A stretch of 64,000 bases of DNA, taken from positions 1 through 64,000 of the forward strand of contig DAOTXS010000065.1 in assembly GCA_034435055.1 (NCBI GenBank), given 5' to 3'. Position 1 is the first letter of the stretch, and each line of letters begins with the position of its first letter. The position numbers and the translations under genes are program-made. The notes under the pieces are model-generated. The model worked only from the letters and a program-made list of their open reading frames with translations, did not search any database and was not told where the DNA came from. This document shows, piece by piece, positions 16,524 to 24,508 of the stretch. This stretch comes from DAOTXS01 sp034435055. Lineage in GTDB: Bacteria > Chloroflexota > Anaerolineae > UBA4142.

Positions 16524-17366
16524 TTGGATCTCTTTCAAGCCCTCATCCTCGGCATCGTTCAAGGACTAACCGAGTTTATCCCCATTTCCAGTTCCGCGCA
16601 TCTGATCGTCGTCCCGTGGCTGTTCGGGTGGCAAGACCCCGGACTCGCCTTCGATGTTGCGTTGCACCTCGGCACGCTCGTCGCGCTTCTCTGGTTTTTT
16701 GCATCTGATTGGATGCGTTTGATGCGCGCCGGCGTCACAAGTCTCGTCGAACGAAAAATCGGCGACGATGTGGATCGCCGGCTCGCGTGGCTGATTGTGA
16801 TCGGGTGTATTCCCGGCGCGTTGGTGGGCGTCCTCGCCGAAAGTAAAATCGAAGAGGTGTTTCATCAACCGAACGCGCCGCACAATTCTGTCCCAATGAT
16901 CGCGATGGGTATCGTCATCGCGTTGCTCGGCGCCGCGCTCTTCATCGCCGAGCGCACGGCGAGACATTTGCGCGAGCTGAATGCGCTTTCACTCCAAGAC
17001 GCGATCATCATCGGTATCGCGCAATCGTTCGCGCTCTTTCCCGGCGTCTCGCGTTCCGGCGCGACGATTACAGCTGGCTTGTTTCTGAATCTTACGCGCG
17101 AGACGGCGGCGCGGTTTTCGTTTCTGCTTTCGGCGCCGATCATCGCCGGCGCGGGCGCGAAAAGTGTTTTCGATTTGGTGCGCGACGGGATCGCGCAATC
17201 GGAATTGATTTTCTTTGGCGTCGGATTTTTCGCGGCGATGATTTCCGGGTATTTCTGCATCAAATTTCTTTTGCGCTTTTTACAACGCAACTCGACCGAT
17301 GTGTTTGTATATTATCGTTGGCTTTTGGCGGCGCTTGTGATTCTCGTCGCCGTGATGCGAGGGTAG
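16524..17366 (+). CDS. uppP: Undecaprenyl-diphosphatase (UppP/BacA)
   Basis: 280-residue polytopic membrane enzyme that dephosphorylates undecaprenyl diphosphate to recycle the peptidoglycan lipid carrier; high dosage confers bacitracin resistance. Both signature motifs are present: GIVQGLTEFIPISSSAHL near the N-terminus and FPGVSRSGATITAGLFL in the middle. About eight hydrophobic segments. The start is a TTG at 16524, because AGGAG at 16513-16517 has proper spacing to it and directly abuts the alternative TTG at 16518. Two bases after the stop begins a PstS-like lipoprotein gene. Confidence 0.93.
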   Translation: MDLFQALILGIVQGLTEFIPISSSAHLIVVPWLFGWQDPGLAFDVALHLGTLVALLWFFASDWMRLMRAGVTSLVERKIGDDVDRRLAWLIVIGCIPGALVGVLAESKIEEVFHQPNAPHNSVPMIAMGIVIALLGAALFIAERTARHLRELNALSLQDAIIIGIAQSFALFPGVSRSGATITAGLFLNLTRETAARFSFLLSAPIIAGAGAKSVFDLVRDGIAQSELIFFGVGFFAAMISGYFCIKFLLRFLQRNSTDVFVYYRWLLAALVILVAVMRG

Positions 17367-17367
17367 G

Positions 17368-18216
17368 GTGAATGTTTCTGTAGGGGCAACTCTCGTGGTT
17401 GCCCCGCAGGGGCGACCGCGAGGGTCGCCTCTACAATTATTATTCTTTCTCTTCCTCGTCGCGTGCAACGCGCTGCCCACGCCGCGCGTTGAACCCGTCC
17501 GCATCGAAATGACCGGCTCGGATTCAATGTATGCACTTGCGCGTTTGCTCGCCGAAACGTACACGCAACGCACGCCGAATGTGAAAATCGAAGTGCGCGC
17601 GACGAACTCGGAAGTAGGTTTGCGCGCGGCGCGTGAAATCTCCGGCACGATTGGTCTCGTCGCGCGCGAGATCAAGCCGGCGGAACTGGAATCGACCCAA
17701 GCCGTCGTCATCGCGCGCGATGGTGTGGCAATTGTCGCGAACAATCAAAACCCGATCAACGCGATCACGCGCGCGCAACTGGTCCAAGTCTTCGCCGGCG
17801 AAATTGCCGTGTGGCCCCTCGGTCCGATGACCGGCAAACCCATCGTCGTCGTCAGCCGCGAAGCCGGCTCCGGCACGCGCGATGCGTTTGAAACGATGGT
17901 GATACCGGGCAAGCGGGTTACGCGCACCGCGCTTGTGATGCCTAACGAAGCGGCAGTCGTCGATTTTGTTGCACGCAACGCCGACGCGATCGGCTACACA
18001 TCGATGGGCGCGTTGACGCCGGACATTCATTCACTCACCATCGACGATGTGCATCTTTCGCCGGAAACGGTCGAGAACAAATCGTACCCGTTCATCCGCG
18101 CGTTTGCATTCGTTGTTCCGCGCACCCCCAGCCCGGCAACGCAAGCATTCATCGATTTTGTGTTGAGCGCGGAAGGGCAGAGGATTGTGGGGGAGAAGTA
18201 CGGTCGAGTACGGTAG
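17368..18216 (+). CDS. PstS-like phosphate-binding lipoprotein
   Basis: 282 residues as read from a GTG at 17368. The lipobox FFLFLVAC (about residues 28-35) precedes a PstS/SphX-type binding domain: MTGSDSMYALARLLAETY, EISGTIGLVAREIKPAEL, and the phosphate-site loop SREAGSGTRDAFE. The N-terminal part (VGATLVVAPQGRPRGSPLQ) is encoded by a dispersed family B repeat, so the repeat replaced or extended the signal-peptide n-region. The only GTG codons upstream of the hydrophobic core lie before or within the repeat. No pstCAB genes follow. It may scavenge phosphate or act in sensing; it directly follows uppP, which releases phosphate outside the cell. Confidence 0.8.
   Translation: MNVSVGATLVVAPQGRPRGSPLQLLFFLFLVACNALPTPRVEPVRIEMTGSDSMYALARLLAETYTQRTPNVKIEVRATNSEVGLRAAREISGTIGLVAREIKPAELESTQAVVIARDGVAIVANNQNPINAITRAQLVQVFAGEIAVWPLGPMTGKPIVVVSREAGSGTRDAFETMVIPGKRVTRTALVMPNEAAVVDFVARNADAIGYTSMGALTPDIHSLTIDDVHLSPETVENKSYPFIRAFAFVVPRTPSPATQAFIDFVLSAEGQRIVGEKYGRVR
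17380..17434. repeat. Dispersed palindromic repeat, family B, two units
   Basis: Two head-to-head units: GTAGGGGCAACTCTCGTGG with TTGCCCC, then GGGGCGACCGCGAGGG with TCGCCTCTAC. It lies wholly inside the reading frame of the PstS-like lipoprotein. Confidence 0.8.
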
Positions 18217-18243
18217 CGGCGCCCCTGTGTATTCACCCATCTG

Positions 18244-18263
18244 GGCAACCACGCTTGGTTGCC
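18244..18263. repeat. Short hairpin related to repeat family B
   Basis: GGCAACCA (18244-18251) and TGGTTGCC (18256-18263) pair around CGCT, followed after a few bases by AAAATTTT. It may serve as terminator of the uppP operon. Confidence 0.5.
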
Positions 18264-18298
18264 ACCTCAAAATTTTACCGCGATTTTACATCCCCCTA

Positions 18299-18327
18299 AT
18301 GACAAAATAATCAAAACGGTTTATGAT
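18299..18327 (+). promoter_or_regulatory. Promoter of the DUF1800/DUF1501 pair
   Basis: ATGACA (18299-18304), 17-base spacer, TATGAT (18322-18327), about 28 bases before the ATG at 18355, which has GGAGGA upstream. Confidence 0.65.
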
Positions 18328-18354
18328 GCCATCATCTAAACGGAGGATACGGTT

Positions 18355-19947
18355 ATGCAACTTTCGCGCCGCGATTTCCTAAAAGATATGGCATTTGCCG
18401 CCGCAATTGCCGGCTTGCCCAGCTGGATGACTGATCTTGACGAAGCGCCGCCGATGGAGATGTTATTGCTCAACGCCGGCGCGTACCCGTGGCAATGGAC
18501 ACCCTCCTCTGACATCGGGCAAGGCAATCCGATTATCACCACGCTCAATCGCATCGCGTTTGGTCCGCGTCCCGGTGACTTTGAGCGCGTCCAACAAATC
18601 GGCATCGATGCGTACATCGAAGAGCAACTTGCGCCGGAAAAAATCGACGACAGCACGCTCGATGCCCGGCTCGCTCAAAATTATCCCACGCTCAAAATGA
18701 GCGCGCTCGAGTTGTTTCAGAAATATCCGCAACCGGCGCCCGGTACCAAGCCCCAGCCATCGACAACGCCCCAGCAAGTTATACTCGAATTGCAAGAAGC
18801 GACGGTTCTGCGCGCGCTTTACAGCCAGCGCCAGCTGCAAGAAATGCTCGTCGATTTTTGGTCGAATCACTTTTCGATTTTCATTGGCAAGAATCAGGTC
18901 AAGTGGCTGAAGACGGTCGATGACCGCGAGGTGATTCGCAAAAATGCGTTCGGCAAATTCAAAGAGCTGTTGCTGGCAAGCGCGCAAAGCCCGGCGATGC
19001 TGGAATACCTCGACAATCAACTGAATGTCAAAGGCGTCGCCAACGAAAATTACGCGCGTGAAATAATGGAATTGCATTCGCTTGGCGTCGATGGCGGTTA
19101 CACGCAAAAAGATGTCGCCGAGTTGGCGCGCGCGTTGACCGGCTGGGGGTATAAAGCACCGCGCCGAATTGCAGGGGTGTTCAATCTCGATGGCGCGGGT
19201 TTATTCGAATTTGATCCGCGCGAACATGACAATGGAGCGAAGCGCATTTTGGGAATCGATTTGCCGGCGAACGGTGGCATCAACGACGGACTCAAGATGA
19301 TCGATGTGCTCGCGCATCATCCGTCGACCGCGCGCTTCATCGCCAGAAAATTGGTCACGCGCTTTGTCTCCGACACGCCGCCGGATGCGCTCGTGCAACG
19401 TGCCACCGAATCATTCTTGAAAACCGACGGCGATATTCGCCAAGTGCTGAGTGTGATTTTGCACTCGGACGAATTCAAAAATTCGTTCGCGCAAAAAATC
19501 AAACGACCGTTTGAACTTGTCGTCTCGGCGTTGCGCGCGGTTGATGCGCAATTGGAAGACGCGCGCGCGATTGCGCTGGCGCTGCGCGCGATGGGGCAGG
19601 GTTTGTTCCTGCTCACCACACCCGACGGTTATCCCGATACCGGCGCGGCGTGGATCAACACGAGTGCGTTGCTCGCACGTTGGAATTATGCGTTGCTCGT
19701 CGGCGCAAATCGCGTGCCGCGCGGCAAAATCGATTTTGCCGCCGCGCTGAAGAATTTGAAATCGCGCACGGTTGGTGAGGTGGTCGATTATTCGATCAAC
19801 GATCTTTTGCATCGCACGATTCCGGAAAAAGATCGGCAGAAATTGATCGATGCCTTCGGCGGCAAACCCGCCGCGAATTTCGATTTGGCGCGTGCGCCGG
19901 AACTCGTTGCGCTGATTCTTGCCTCGCCGCATTTTCAGTATCGGTAG
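18355..19947 (+). CDS. DUF1800 family Tat-exported protein
   Basis: 530 residues. A twin-arginine signal (LSRRDFLKDMAFAAAIAGLP) starts the protein. The DUF1800 body follows: LNRIAFGPRPGDFERVQQIG, IDAYIEEQLAPEKIDD, LVDFWSNHFSIFIGKNQVKW, NENYAREIMELHSLGVDGGY, YTQKDVAELARALTGW, and ARFIARKLVTRFVSDTPP. These proteins are almost always encoded beside a DUF1501 sulfatase-like partner, as here. Function is not established; folded export through Tat suggests a cofactor- or metal-containing extracytoplasmic complex. GGAGGA precedes the ATG. Confidence 0.9.
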   Translation: MQLSRRDFLKDMAFAAAIAGLPSWMTDLDEAPPMEMLLLNAGAYPWQWTPSSDIGQGNPIITTLNRIAFGPRPGDFERVQQIGIDAYIEEQLAPEKIDDSTLDARLAQNYPTLKMSALELFQKYPQPAPGTKPQPSTTPQQVILELQEATVLRALYSQRQLQEMLVDFWSNHFSIFIGKNQVKWLKTVDDREVIRKNAFGKFKELLLASAQSPAMLEYLDNQLNVKGVANENYAREIMELHSLGVDGGYTQKDVAELARALTGWGYKAPRRIAGVFNLDGAGLFEFDPREHDNGAKRILGIDLPANGGINDGLKMIDVLAHHPSTARFIARKLVTRFVSDTPPDALVQRATESFLKTDGDIRQVLSVILHSDEFKNSFAQKIKRPFELVVSALRAVDAQLEDARAIALALRAMGQGLFLLTTPDGYPDTGAAWINTSALLARWNYALLVGANRVPRGKIDFAAALKNLKSRTVGEVVDYSINDLLHRTIPEKDRQKLIDAFGGKPAANFDLARAPELVALILASPHFQYR

Positions 19948-19950
19948 TTT

Positions 19951-20028
19951 GTCGACTGGTCAATCAGTCAACTAGTCAATTTGCCAATCTTTCCTAGTTG
20001 ACCAATTGACTGATTGCCTAATTGATTG
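19951..20028. repeat. Reiterated-word spacer with inverted symmetry
   Basis: Variants of GTCAATCAGTCAACTAGTCAA on the left half answer TAGTTGACCAATTGACTGATT on the right half, so the spacer is built of one reiterated word and can fold on itself. It separates the DUF1800 and DUF1501 genes. Confidence 0.5.
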
Positions 20029-20040
20029 TGGAGGATTTTG

Positions 20041-21378
20041 ATGAACGATACAACTACTCGTCGCGATCTACTTCGTCGCACCGGCGTTCTCGCACTCGGC
20101 GCGATGACGTTGCCGCCATGGATGCCGCGCGTCGCGCTCGCCGCCGAAGGCAAAACGCAAGGCGATATTCTCGTCTGCGTGTTTATGCGTGGCGCGGCGG
20201 ATGGGCTCAATCTTGTTGTCCCGCTCGGCGATAAAAATTATTTTGATGCGCGTCCCACCCTCGCGCTCGCCGAACCGAAAGCCGGCAAAGATGACGCCGC
20301 CATCGCGCTCGATAATTTCTTTGGCTTGCACCCGATGCTCAAGCCGTTCAAAGAAATTTTCGATGCTGGCTCGCTTGCCATCGTGCACGCGGTTGGCTCA
20401 CCCGATCCTACGCACTCGCATTTCGATGCGATGGATTTTATGGAACGCGGCACGCCCGGCGAAAAATCGATTCCGACCGGCTGGATTGGTCGGCATCTGC
20501 AAACGATGGCATCGAACAATCAATCGCCGTTTCGCGCTATTGGAATGGGGACATTATTGCAACAATCGTTGCGCGGGCCGGTGTCCGCCACCTCGCTTCA
20601 AAGCATCGCCGATTTCCATTTGCAAGGCGATCAGAAAAAGCTCCAGTCGTTTCAAACCGCGCTTGCCTCGCTTTACGCCGGCGATAGTTTCATCGAGGCG
20701 CAAGGTCAATTGACCTTGCAAACGATGCGCGACCTGATGAAAATTGCGTCGGATAAATACACGCCGTCGGGCGGCGCGGAATATCCCGACACATCGTTCG
20801 GCAAAGCGATGGCAAATGTTGCTCAGTTGATTAAAGCCCAGGTTGGACTCGAAGTGGCGTGCGTCGATTTGGGCGGCTGGGACACGCACGTGCAACAAGA
20901 CACACAAATGCCGCGTCTCATCGATGAGTTTGCAAAATCGTTGGCGGCGTTCCACGTGGATCTGCACGATCAGATGAAACGCATCACGCTTGTAACGATG
21001 ACGGAGTTTGGTCGGCGCGTGCAAGAGAACACCGGCAAAGGTACCGATCACGGTCACGGTAGTGTGATGTTTCTGATGGGCGGCGGGGTGAACGGCGGCA
21101 AAGTCTATGGCGATTTTCCCGGCTTGAACAAAGATAATTTGTATGGTCCCGGCGATTTGGCAATCACCACGGATTTTCGTGACGTGTTGGGCGAAATTGT
21201 TCAAAAGCGATTGGCGAATGCGAATCTCGCCAGCGTTTTTCCCAACTACCCCACGTTCAAATTTCGTGGCGTGTTCAAAGATTATAGCGTGGCGCAATCG
21301 ACGCCAACGCAAGCCGCGCAACCGCTCGTCCTCGAATTACCGTTCGGCATCAAGATTCCGTTGGGGGCTGGGAACTGA
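20041..21378 (+). CDS. DUF1501 family Tat-exported sulfatase-like protein
   Basis: 445 residues. A twin-arginine signal (TTRRDLLRRTGVLALGAMTL) with cleavage after ALAAEG precedes a DUF1501 domain of the alkaline-phosphatase/sulfatase superfamily: ILVCVFMRGAADGLNLVVPL, VHAVGSPDPTHSHFDAMDFM, CVDLGGWDTHVQQDTQMPRL, LVTMTEFGRRVQENTGKGTD, and HGHGSVMFLMGGGVNGGKVY. The Asp/His residues in GWDTH and DHGHG are likely metal ligands. It is the constant partner of DUF1800. The ATG at 20041 has GGAGGA upstream; an in-frame TTG at 20026 is rejected. The pair is closed by the terminator at 21387. Confidence 0.9.
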   Translation: MNDTTTRRDLLRRTGVLALGAMTLPPWMPRVALAAEGKTQGDILVCVFMRGAADGLNLVVPLGDKNYFDARPTLALAEPKAGKDDAAIALDNFFGLHPMLKPFKEIFDAGSLAIVHAVGSPDPTHSHFDAMDFMERGTPGEKSIPTGWIGRHLQTMASNNQSPFRAIGMGTLLQQSLRGPVSATSLQSIADFHLQGDQKKLQSFQTALASLYAGDSFIEAQGQLTLQTMRDLMKIASDKYTPSGGAEYPDTSFGKAMANVAQLIKAQVGLEVACVDLGGWDTHVQQDTQMPRLIDEFAKSLAAFHVDLHDQMKRITLVTMTEFGRRVQENTGKGTDHGHGSVMFLMGGGVNGGKVYGDFPGLNKDNLYGPGDLAITTDFRDVLGEIVQKRLANANLASVFPNYPTFKFRGVFKDYSVAQSTPTQAAQPLVLELPFGIKIPLGAGN

Positions 21379-21386
21379 AGAAATGC

Positions 21387-21418
21387 AAAACCGCTTTCGG
21401 CAAGAAAGCGGTTTTGTT
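21387..21418. terminator. Bidirectional terminator
   Basis: AAAACCGCTTTC (21387-21398) pairs perfectly with GAAAGCGGTTTT (21404-21415) around GGCAA. It serves both DUF1501 (rightward) and rpsT (leftward). Confidence 0.9.
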
Positions 21419-21712
21419 TTACTTGGCGGCTTTGAGTTGATTGAATTTTTTCATCAAGCGCGCTTTGCGGCGCGCGGCGTTATTCTTTTTGATGACGCCT
21501 TTCGCGGCGGCTTTGTCCAACGCTCGAATGGCTTGCTTGACGGCTTGTTCCGTTTCATTCACCTTGCCTTCGGCGATCAACGCATTTGCGTCTTTGACTT
21601 CGGTGCGCGCAGTCATCCGCGCGACGCGATTGCGCATGTGTCGGCGTGTGCTTTGGCGCATCGCTTTGATGCCGGCGTGCTTTCGTCCAGTTTTCTTGGG
21701 TGCGTTTGCCAA
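21419..21712 (-). CDS. rpsT: Small-subunit ribosomal protein bS20
   Basis: 97-residue, very basic, all-helical protein: PKKTGRKHAGIKAMRQSTRR, RNRVARMTARTEVKDANALI and KGVIKKNNAARRKARLMKKF are typical of bS20, which binds 16S rRNA early in 30S assembly. The reading frame begins with TTG at 21712 (TTG GCA AAC GCA), preceded by GGGAGGA at about eight bases. E. coli rpsT also begins with UUG, where it takes part in autoregulation. It is monocistronic, with a good promoter at 21745-21773, divergent from murJ. Confidence 0.95.
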   Translation of the reverse strand: MANAPKKTGRKHAGIKAMRQSTRRHMRNRVARMTARTEVKDANALIAEGKVNETEQAVKQAIRALDKAAAKGVIKKNNAARRKARLMKKFNQLKAAK

Positions 21713-21744
21713 TTTAAAAATCCTCCCCGATGATTTCGCGGCGC

Positions 21745-21773
21745 ATATTACATCAATTTACCGTTTTTGACAA
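21745..21773 (-). promoter_or_regulatory. rpsT promoter
   Basis: Minus strand TTGTCA (21773-21768), 17-base spacer, TAATAT (21750-21745). Confidence 0.7.
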
Positions 21774-21783
21774 ATCGATTTTC

Positions 21784-21814
21784 CGGGGCGGGCAACCACG
21801 CGGGTTGCCCCTAC
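21784..21814. repeat. Dispersed palindromic repeat, family B
   Basis: CGGGGCGGGCAACCACGCGG followed by GTTGCCCCTAC. It lies between the rpsT and murJ promoters, and its TTGCCC supplies the murJ -35. Confidence 0.65.
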
Positions 21815-21832
21815 TGATTCTCGTGCTATAAT
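21805..21832 (+). promoter_or_regulatory. murJ promoter, leaderless architecture
   Basis: TTGCCC (21805-21810), 16-base spacer, TATAAT (21827-21832), then seven bases and the GTG start at 21840. No ribosome-binding site fits between them. Confidence 0.7.
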
Positions 21833-21839
21833 ACCCGGC

Positions 21840-23414
21840 GTGAATTTGGAATCTGCATTGCTGACACAACCACGCCGGCTTGCGCGCGCGGCGGCGATTG
21901 TGATGCTGTTCTTCGTCGTCAGCCGATTGCTCGGTCTCGTGCGCGATATTGTCATCAGCCATCAATTCGGCACGTCGCGCGAACTCGATGCGTACTTTGC
22001 CGCGTTCAACATTCCCGATTTCGTGTTCACCGTGCTGGCTGGCGGCGCGCTTGGCTCGGCATTTATCCCAACGTTCTCGGCGATTCTGGCGCAAAACGAT
22101 GCCGCGCGCGCGTGGCGGTTGGCGAGCGCAGTAATCCAACTTACATTTTGGTTGCTCACGGTGCTTTGTGTCGTCTTGGCAATTTTCGCTTCGCCGATTG
22201 TTACGCTCACCGTCGCGCGTGGATTTGCGCCAACCGAACAACACCTCACCGCCGATTTGATGCGCTGGATGCTCGTTACCCCCATCATCTTTGGTGTGAG
22301 CGGCATCGTGATGGGCATTCTCAATTCGCATCAACATTTCGTTTTGCCCGCGCTCGCGCCGGTGATGTATAATGTGGCTATCATCGCCGGTGCGCTCTGG
22401 CTCGCGCCCACGATGGGGGTGTACGGATTGGTGGTGGGCGTTGTCACGGGCGCGGTGTTGCATTTGCTTGTTCAAATGCCGTGGTTCTTGCAAAAGCAAT
22501 TTCAAGTTTCAGGTTTCAAGTTTCAGACGTGGGATTTGAAATTTGAGATTTCGCAAGACGTTCATCACGTTGTGCGCTTGATGCTCCCGCGCACGTTCGG
22601 GATCGCGGCGGTGCAAATCAATTTTCTGGTCAATACCATTCTCGCTTCGACGTTGCCGGCAGGACGAATCGCCGCATTAGCGTACGCGTGGCGATTGATG
22701 TTGTTGCCGGTGGGTGTGGTGGGGCAATCGTTAGCAACCGCGGTCTTTCCAACTTTTTCAGCGCAGACCGCCCGCGATGAACGCGACGAATTTCGCAGTA
22801 CGCTTTCGATGGCGTTGCGCACAACGTTGTATCTGACGATGCCGGCGGCAGTCGGTTTGTTCGTGCTGGGCGCGCCGCTCGTCGCATTGCTCTTTCAGCG
22901 TGGCGAGTTTGACGCACAATCGACATCCGAAACTGCCTTCGCGTTGCAATTTTTTGCGCTGGCGTTATTCGCACATTCGAGTCTCGAAATTGTCACGCGC
23001 GCGTTTTACGCATTGCACGACACTTTGACGCCGGTAGCGATTGGCATCGGCGCGATGATTCTCAACATTGTGTTGAGTGTCATGTTGCTTGCGCCGCTCG
23101 CACACGGCGGGCTTGCGCTGGCAAACTCGATGGCGACGATTCTGGAATTGGTCATCTTGCTCGCAATTCTCCGCCGCCGACTTGGCGATATCGACGCGCG
23201 GCGCATCGCATTATCGACTGTGCGCATCAGCGTCGCGTCGATTGTGATGGGCGTAGTGATTGCGTGGTTGGCGCACGCGCTCGCGTCGTTCGGTGCAATC
23301 GTTGTGGCAATCGTCGGCGCGATGATCGGCGCGGTAATTTATTTTGTCGTAACGCTGTTGTTGCGTTCGGAAGAAATCACATTTGTGTTGCAGAGAATAA
23401 AACGTAGAACATAG
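21840..23414 (+). CDS. murJ: Lipid II flippase MurJ
   Basis: 524-residue MOP-superfamily protein with about 14 hydrophobic segments: VSRLLGLVRDIVISHQFGTS, LDAYFAAFNIPDFVFTVLAG, GALGSAFIPTFSAILAQND and FYALHDTLTPVAIGIGAMI are MurJ hallmarks. It flips lipid II to the outside for peptidoglycan synthesis, in line with uppP and glmU in the same window. The start is GTG at 21840, seven bases after TATAAT, so probably leaderless. Between about codons 219 and 238 the gene contains a low-complexity, word-reiterated stretch (FQVSGFKFQTWDLKFEI) that looks like an in-frame insertion in a loop. Confidence 0.92.
   Translation: MNLESALLTQPRRLARAAAIVMLFFVVSRLLGLVRDIVISHQFGTSRELDAYFAAFNIPDFVFTVLAGGALGSAFIPTFSAILAQNDAARAWRLASAVIQLTFWLLTVLCVVLAIFASPIVTLTVARGFAPTEQHLTADLMRWMLVTPIIFGVSGIVMGILNSHQHFVLPALAPVMYNVAIIAGALWLAPTMGVYGLVVGVVTGAVLHLLVQMPWFLQKQFQVSGFKFQTWDLKFEISQDVHHVVRLMLPRTFGIAAVQINFLVNTILASTLPAGRIAALAYAWRLMLLPVGVVGQSLATAVFPTFSAQTARDERDEFRSTLSMALRTTLYLTMPAAVGLFVLGAPLVALLFQRGEFDAQSTSETAFALQFFALALFAHSSLEIVTRAFYALHDTLTPVAIGIGAMILNIVLSVMLLAPLAHGGLALANSMATILELVILLAILRRRLGDIDARRIALSTVRISVASIVMGVVIAWLAHALASFGAIVVAIVGAMIGAVIYFVVTLLLRSEEITFVLQRIKRRT
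22499..22553 (+). repeat. Reiterated-word insertion inside murJ
   Basis: AATTTCAAGTTTCAGGTTTC followed by AAGTTTCAGACGTGGGATTTGA-like words and AAATTTGAGATT. The word structure matches the intergenic reiterated-word spacers, but here it keeps the reading frame and encodes residues FQVSGFKFQTW. Confidence 0.6.
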
Positions 23415-23428
23415 AATTTGGAGATACG

Positions 23429-24502
23429 ATGCTCGACAAACTTGCACTCGTCGAAAAACATTACGAAGAATTACACAACTTGATGGCAGACCCGGCGGTC
23501 AGCAGTAATCCCACGCGCTTGCGCGAAATCACGCGCGAGATCAGCGGTTTGGAAGAAACAGTTGCCAAGTATCGTGAATACAAATTGACGCGCGATGCGC
23601 TGGAGAAAACGCAGACACTCGCGCGCGAAGAAGCGGACGACGAGTTGCGCGCGATGGCAAAAGAAGAAGCCGCCAAACTTGAAGCGGACGAAAGCCGATT
23701 GTTGCAAGAGTTGCGCGTTTTGCTTTTGCCCAAAGACCCGCGCGACGACAAGGATGTGTTCGTCGAAATCCGCGCGGGCACCGGTGGGGACGAAGCCGCG
23801 CTCTTCGCCGCCGATTTGTATCGGATGTACACGCGTTATGCCGAAGACAAAGGATGGAAAGTAGAACTTGTTGATGAGAATCGGACCGGGCTAAAAGGAT
23901 TCAAAGAAGTCGTCTTTGAAATTCGCGGCAAAGGCGCATTCTCGCGGATGAAATACGAAAGCGGCGTGCATCGCGTTCAGCGTGTGCCGATCACTGAAGC
24001 GCAAGGACGCGTCCACACATCGACGGCGACGGTGGCGGTACTTGCCGAAGTGGACGAAGTTGAAGTGGACATCAAGCCAGATGATTTGAAGATTGATATC
24101 TTTCACGCGTCGGGGCACGGCGGGCAGAACGTGCAAAAAGTGGCGACGGCGGTGCGCATCACGCATTTGCCCACCGGACTCGTGGTTACGTGCCAGGATC
24201 AGCGTTCGCAATTGCAAAATAAAATTCGCGCGATGGGAGTGTTGCGCGCGCGGCTGTACGAAATCGAAATTGAAAAACGCGAACGCGAGGTAACCGAGTC
24301 GCGGCGGTTGCAAGTGGGATCGGGTGAACGCGCGGAAAAAATTCGCACATACAACTTTCCGCAAGACCGGATGACCGATCATCGGATTGGAATGTCGTTA
24401 CACAATTTGCCGAAAATTATGGACGGCGATATTGACGCGATTATCGACGCGCTGATTCTGGAAGATCAATCGGCAAAGCTCAAAGCGGCGGGTGTGGGAT
24501 AA
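23429..24502 (+). CDS. prfA: Peptide chain release factor 1
   Basis: 357 residues, normal RF1 length. The peptidyl-hydrolysis GGQ motif is in HASGHGGQNVQKVATAVRI (about residue 230). The stop-codon recognition region carries VQRVPITEAQGRVHTSTATV in the RF1 position. The C-terminal helix (RMTDHRIGMSLHNLPKIMDG) is typical. It releases peptides at UAA and UAG. Its GGQ glutamine is methylated by PrmC, encoded 0.8 kb downstream in the same run. GGAG precedes the ATG, 14 bases after murJ. Confidence 0.96.
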   Translation: MLDKLALVEKHYEELHNLMADPAVSSNPTRLREITREISGLEETVAKYREYKLTRDALEKTQTLAREEADDELRAMAKEEAAKLEADESRLLQELRVLLLPKDPRDDKDVFVEIRAGTGGDEAALFAADLYRMYTRYAEDKGWKVELVDENRTGLKGFKEVVFEIRGKGAFSRMKYESGVHRVQRVPITEAQGRVHTSTATVAVLAEVDEVEVDIKPDDLKIDIFHASGHGGQNVQKVATAVRITHLPTGLVVTCQDQRSQLQNKIRAMGVLRARLYEIEIEKREREVTESRRLQVGSGERAEKIRTYNFPQDRMTDHRIGMSLHNLPKIMDGDIDAIIDALILEDQSAKLKAAGVG

Positions 24503-24508
24503 AGTGTA

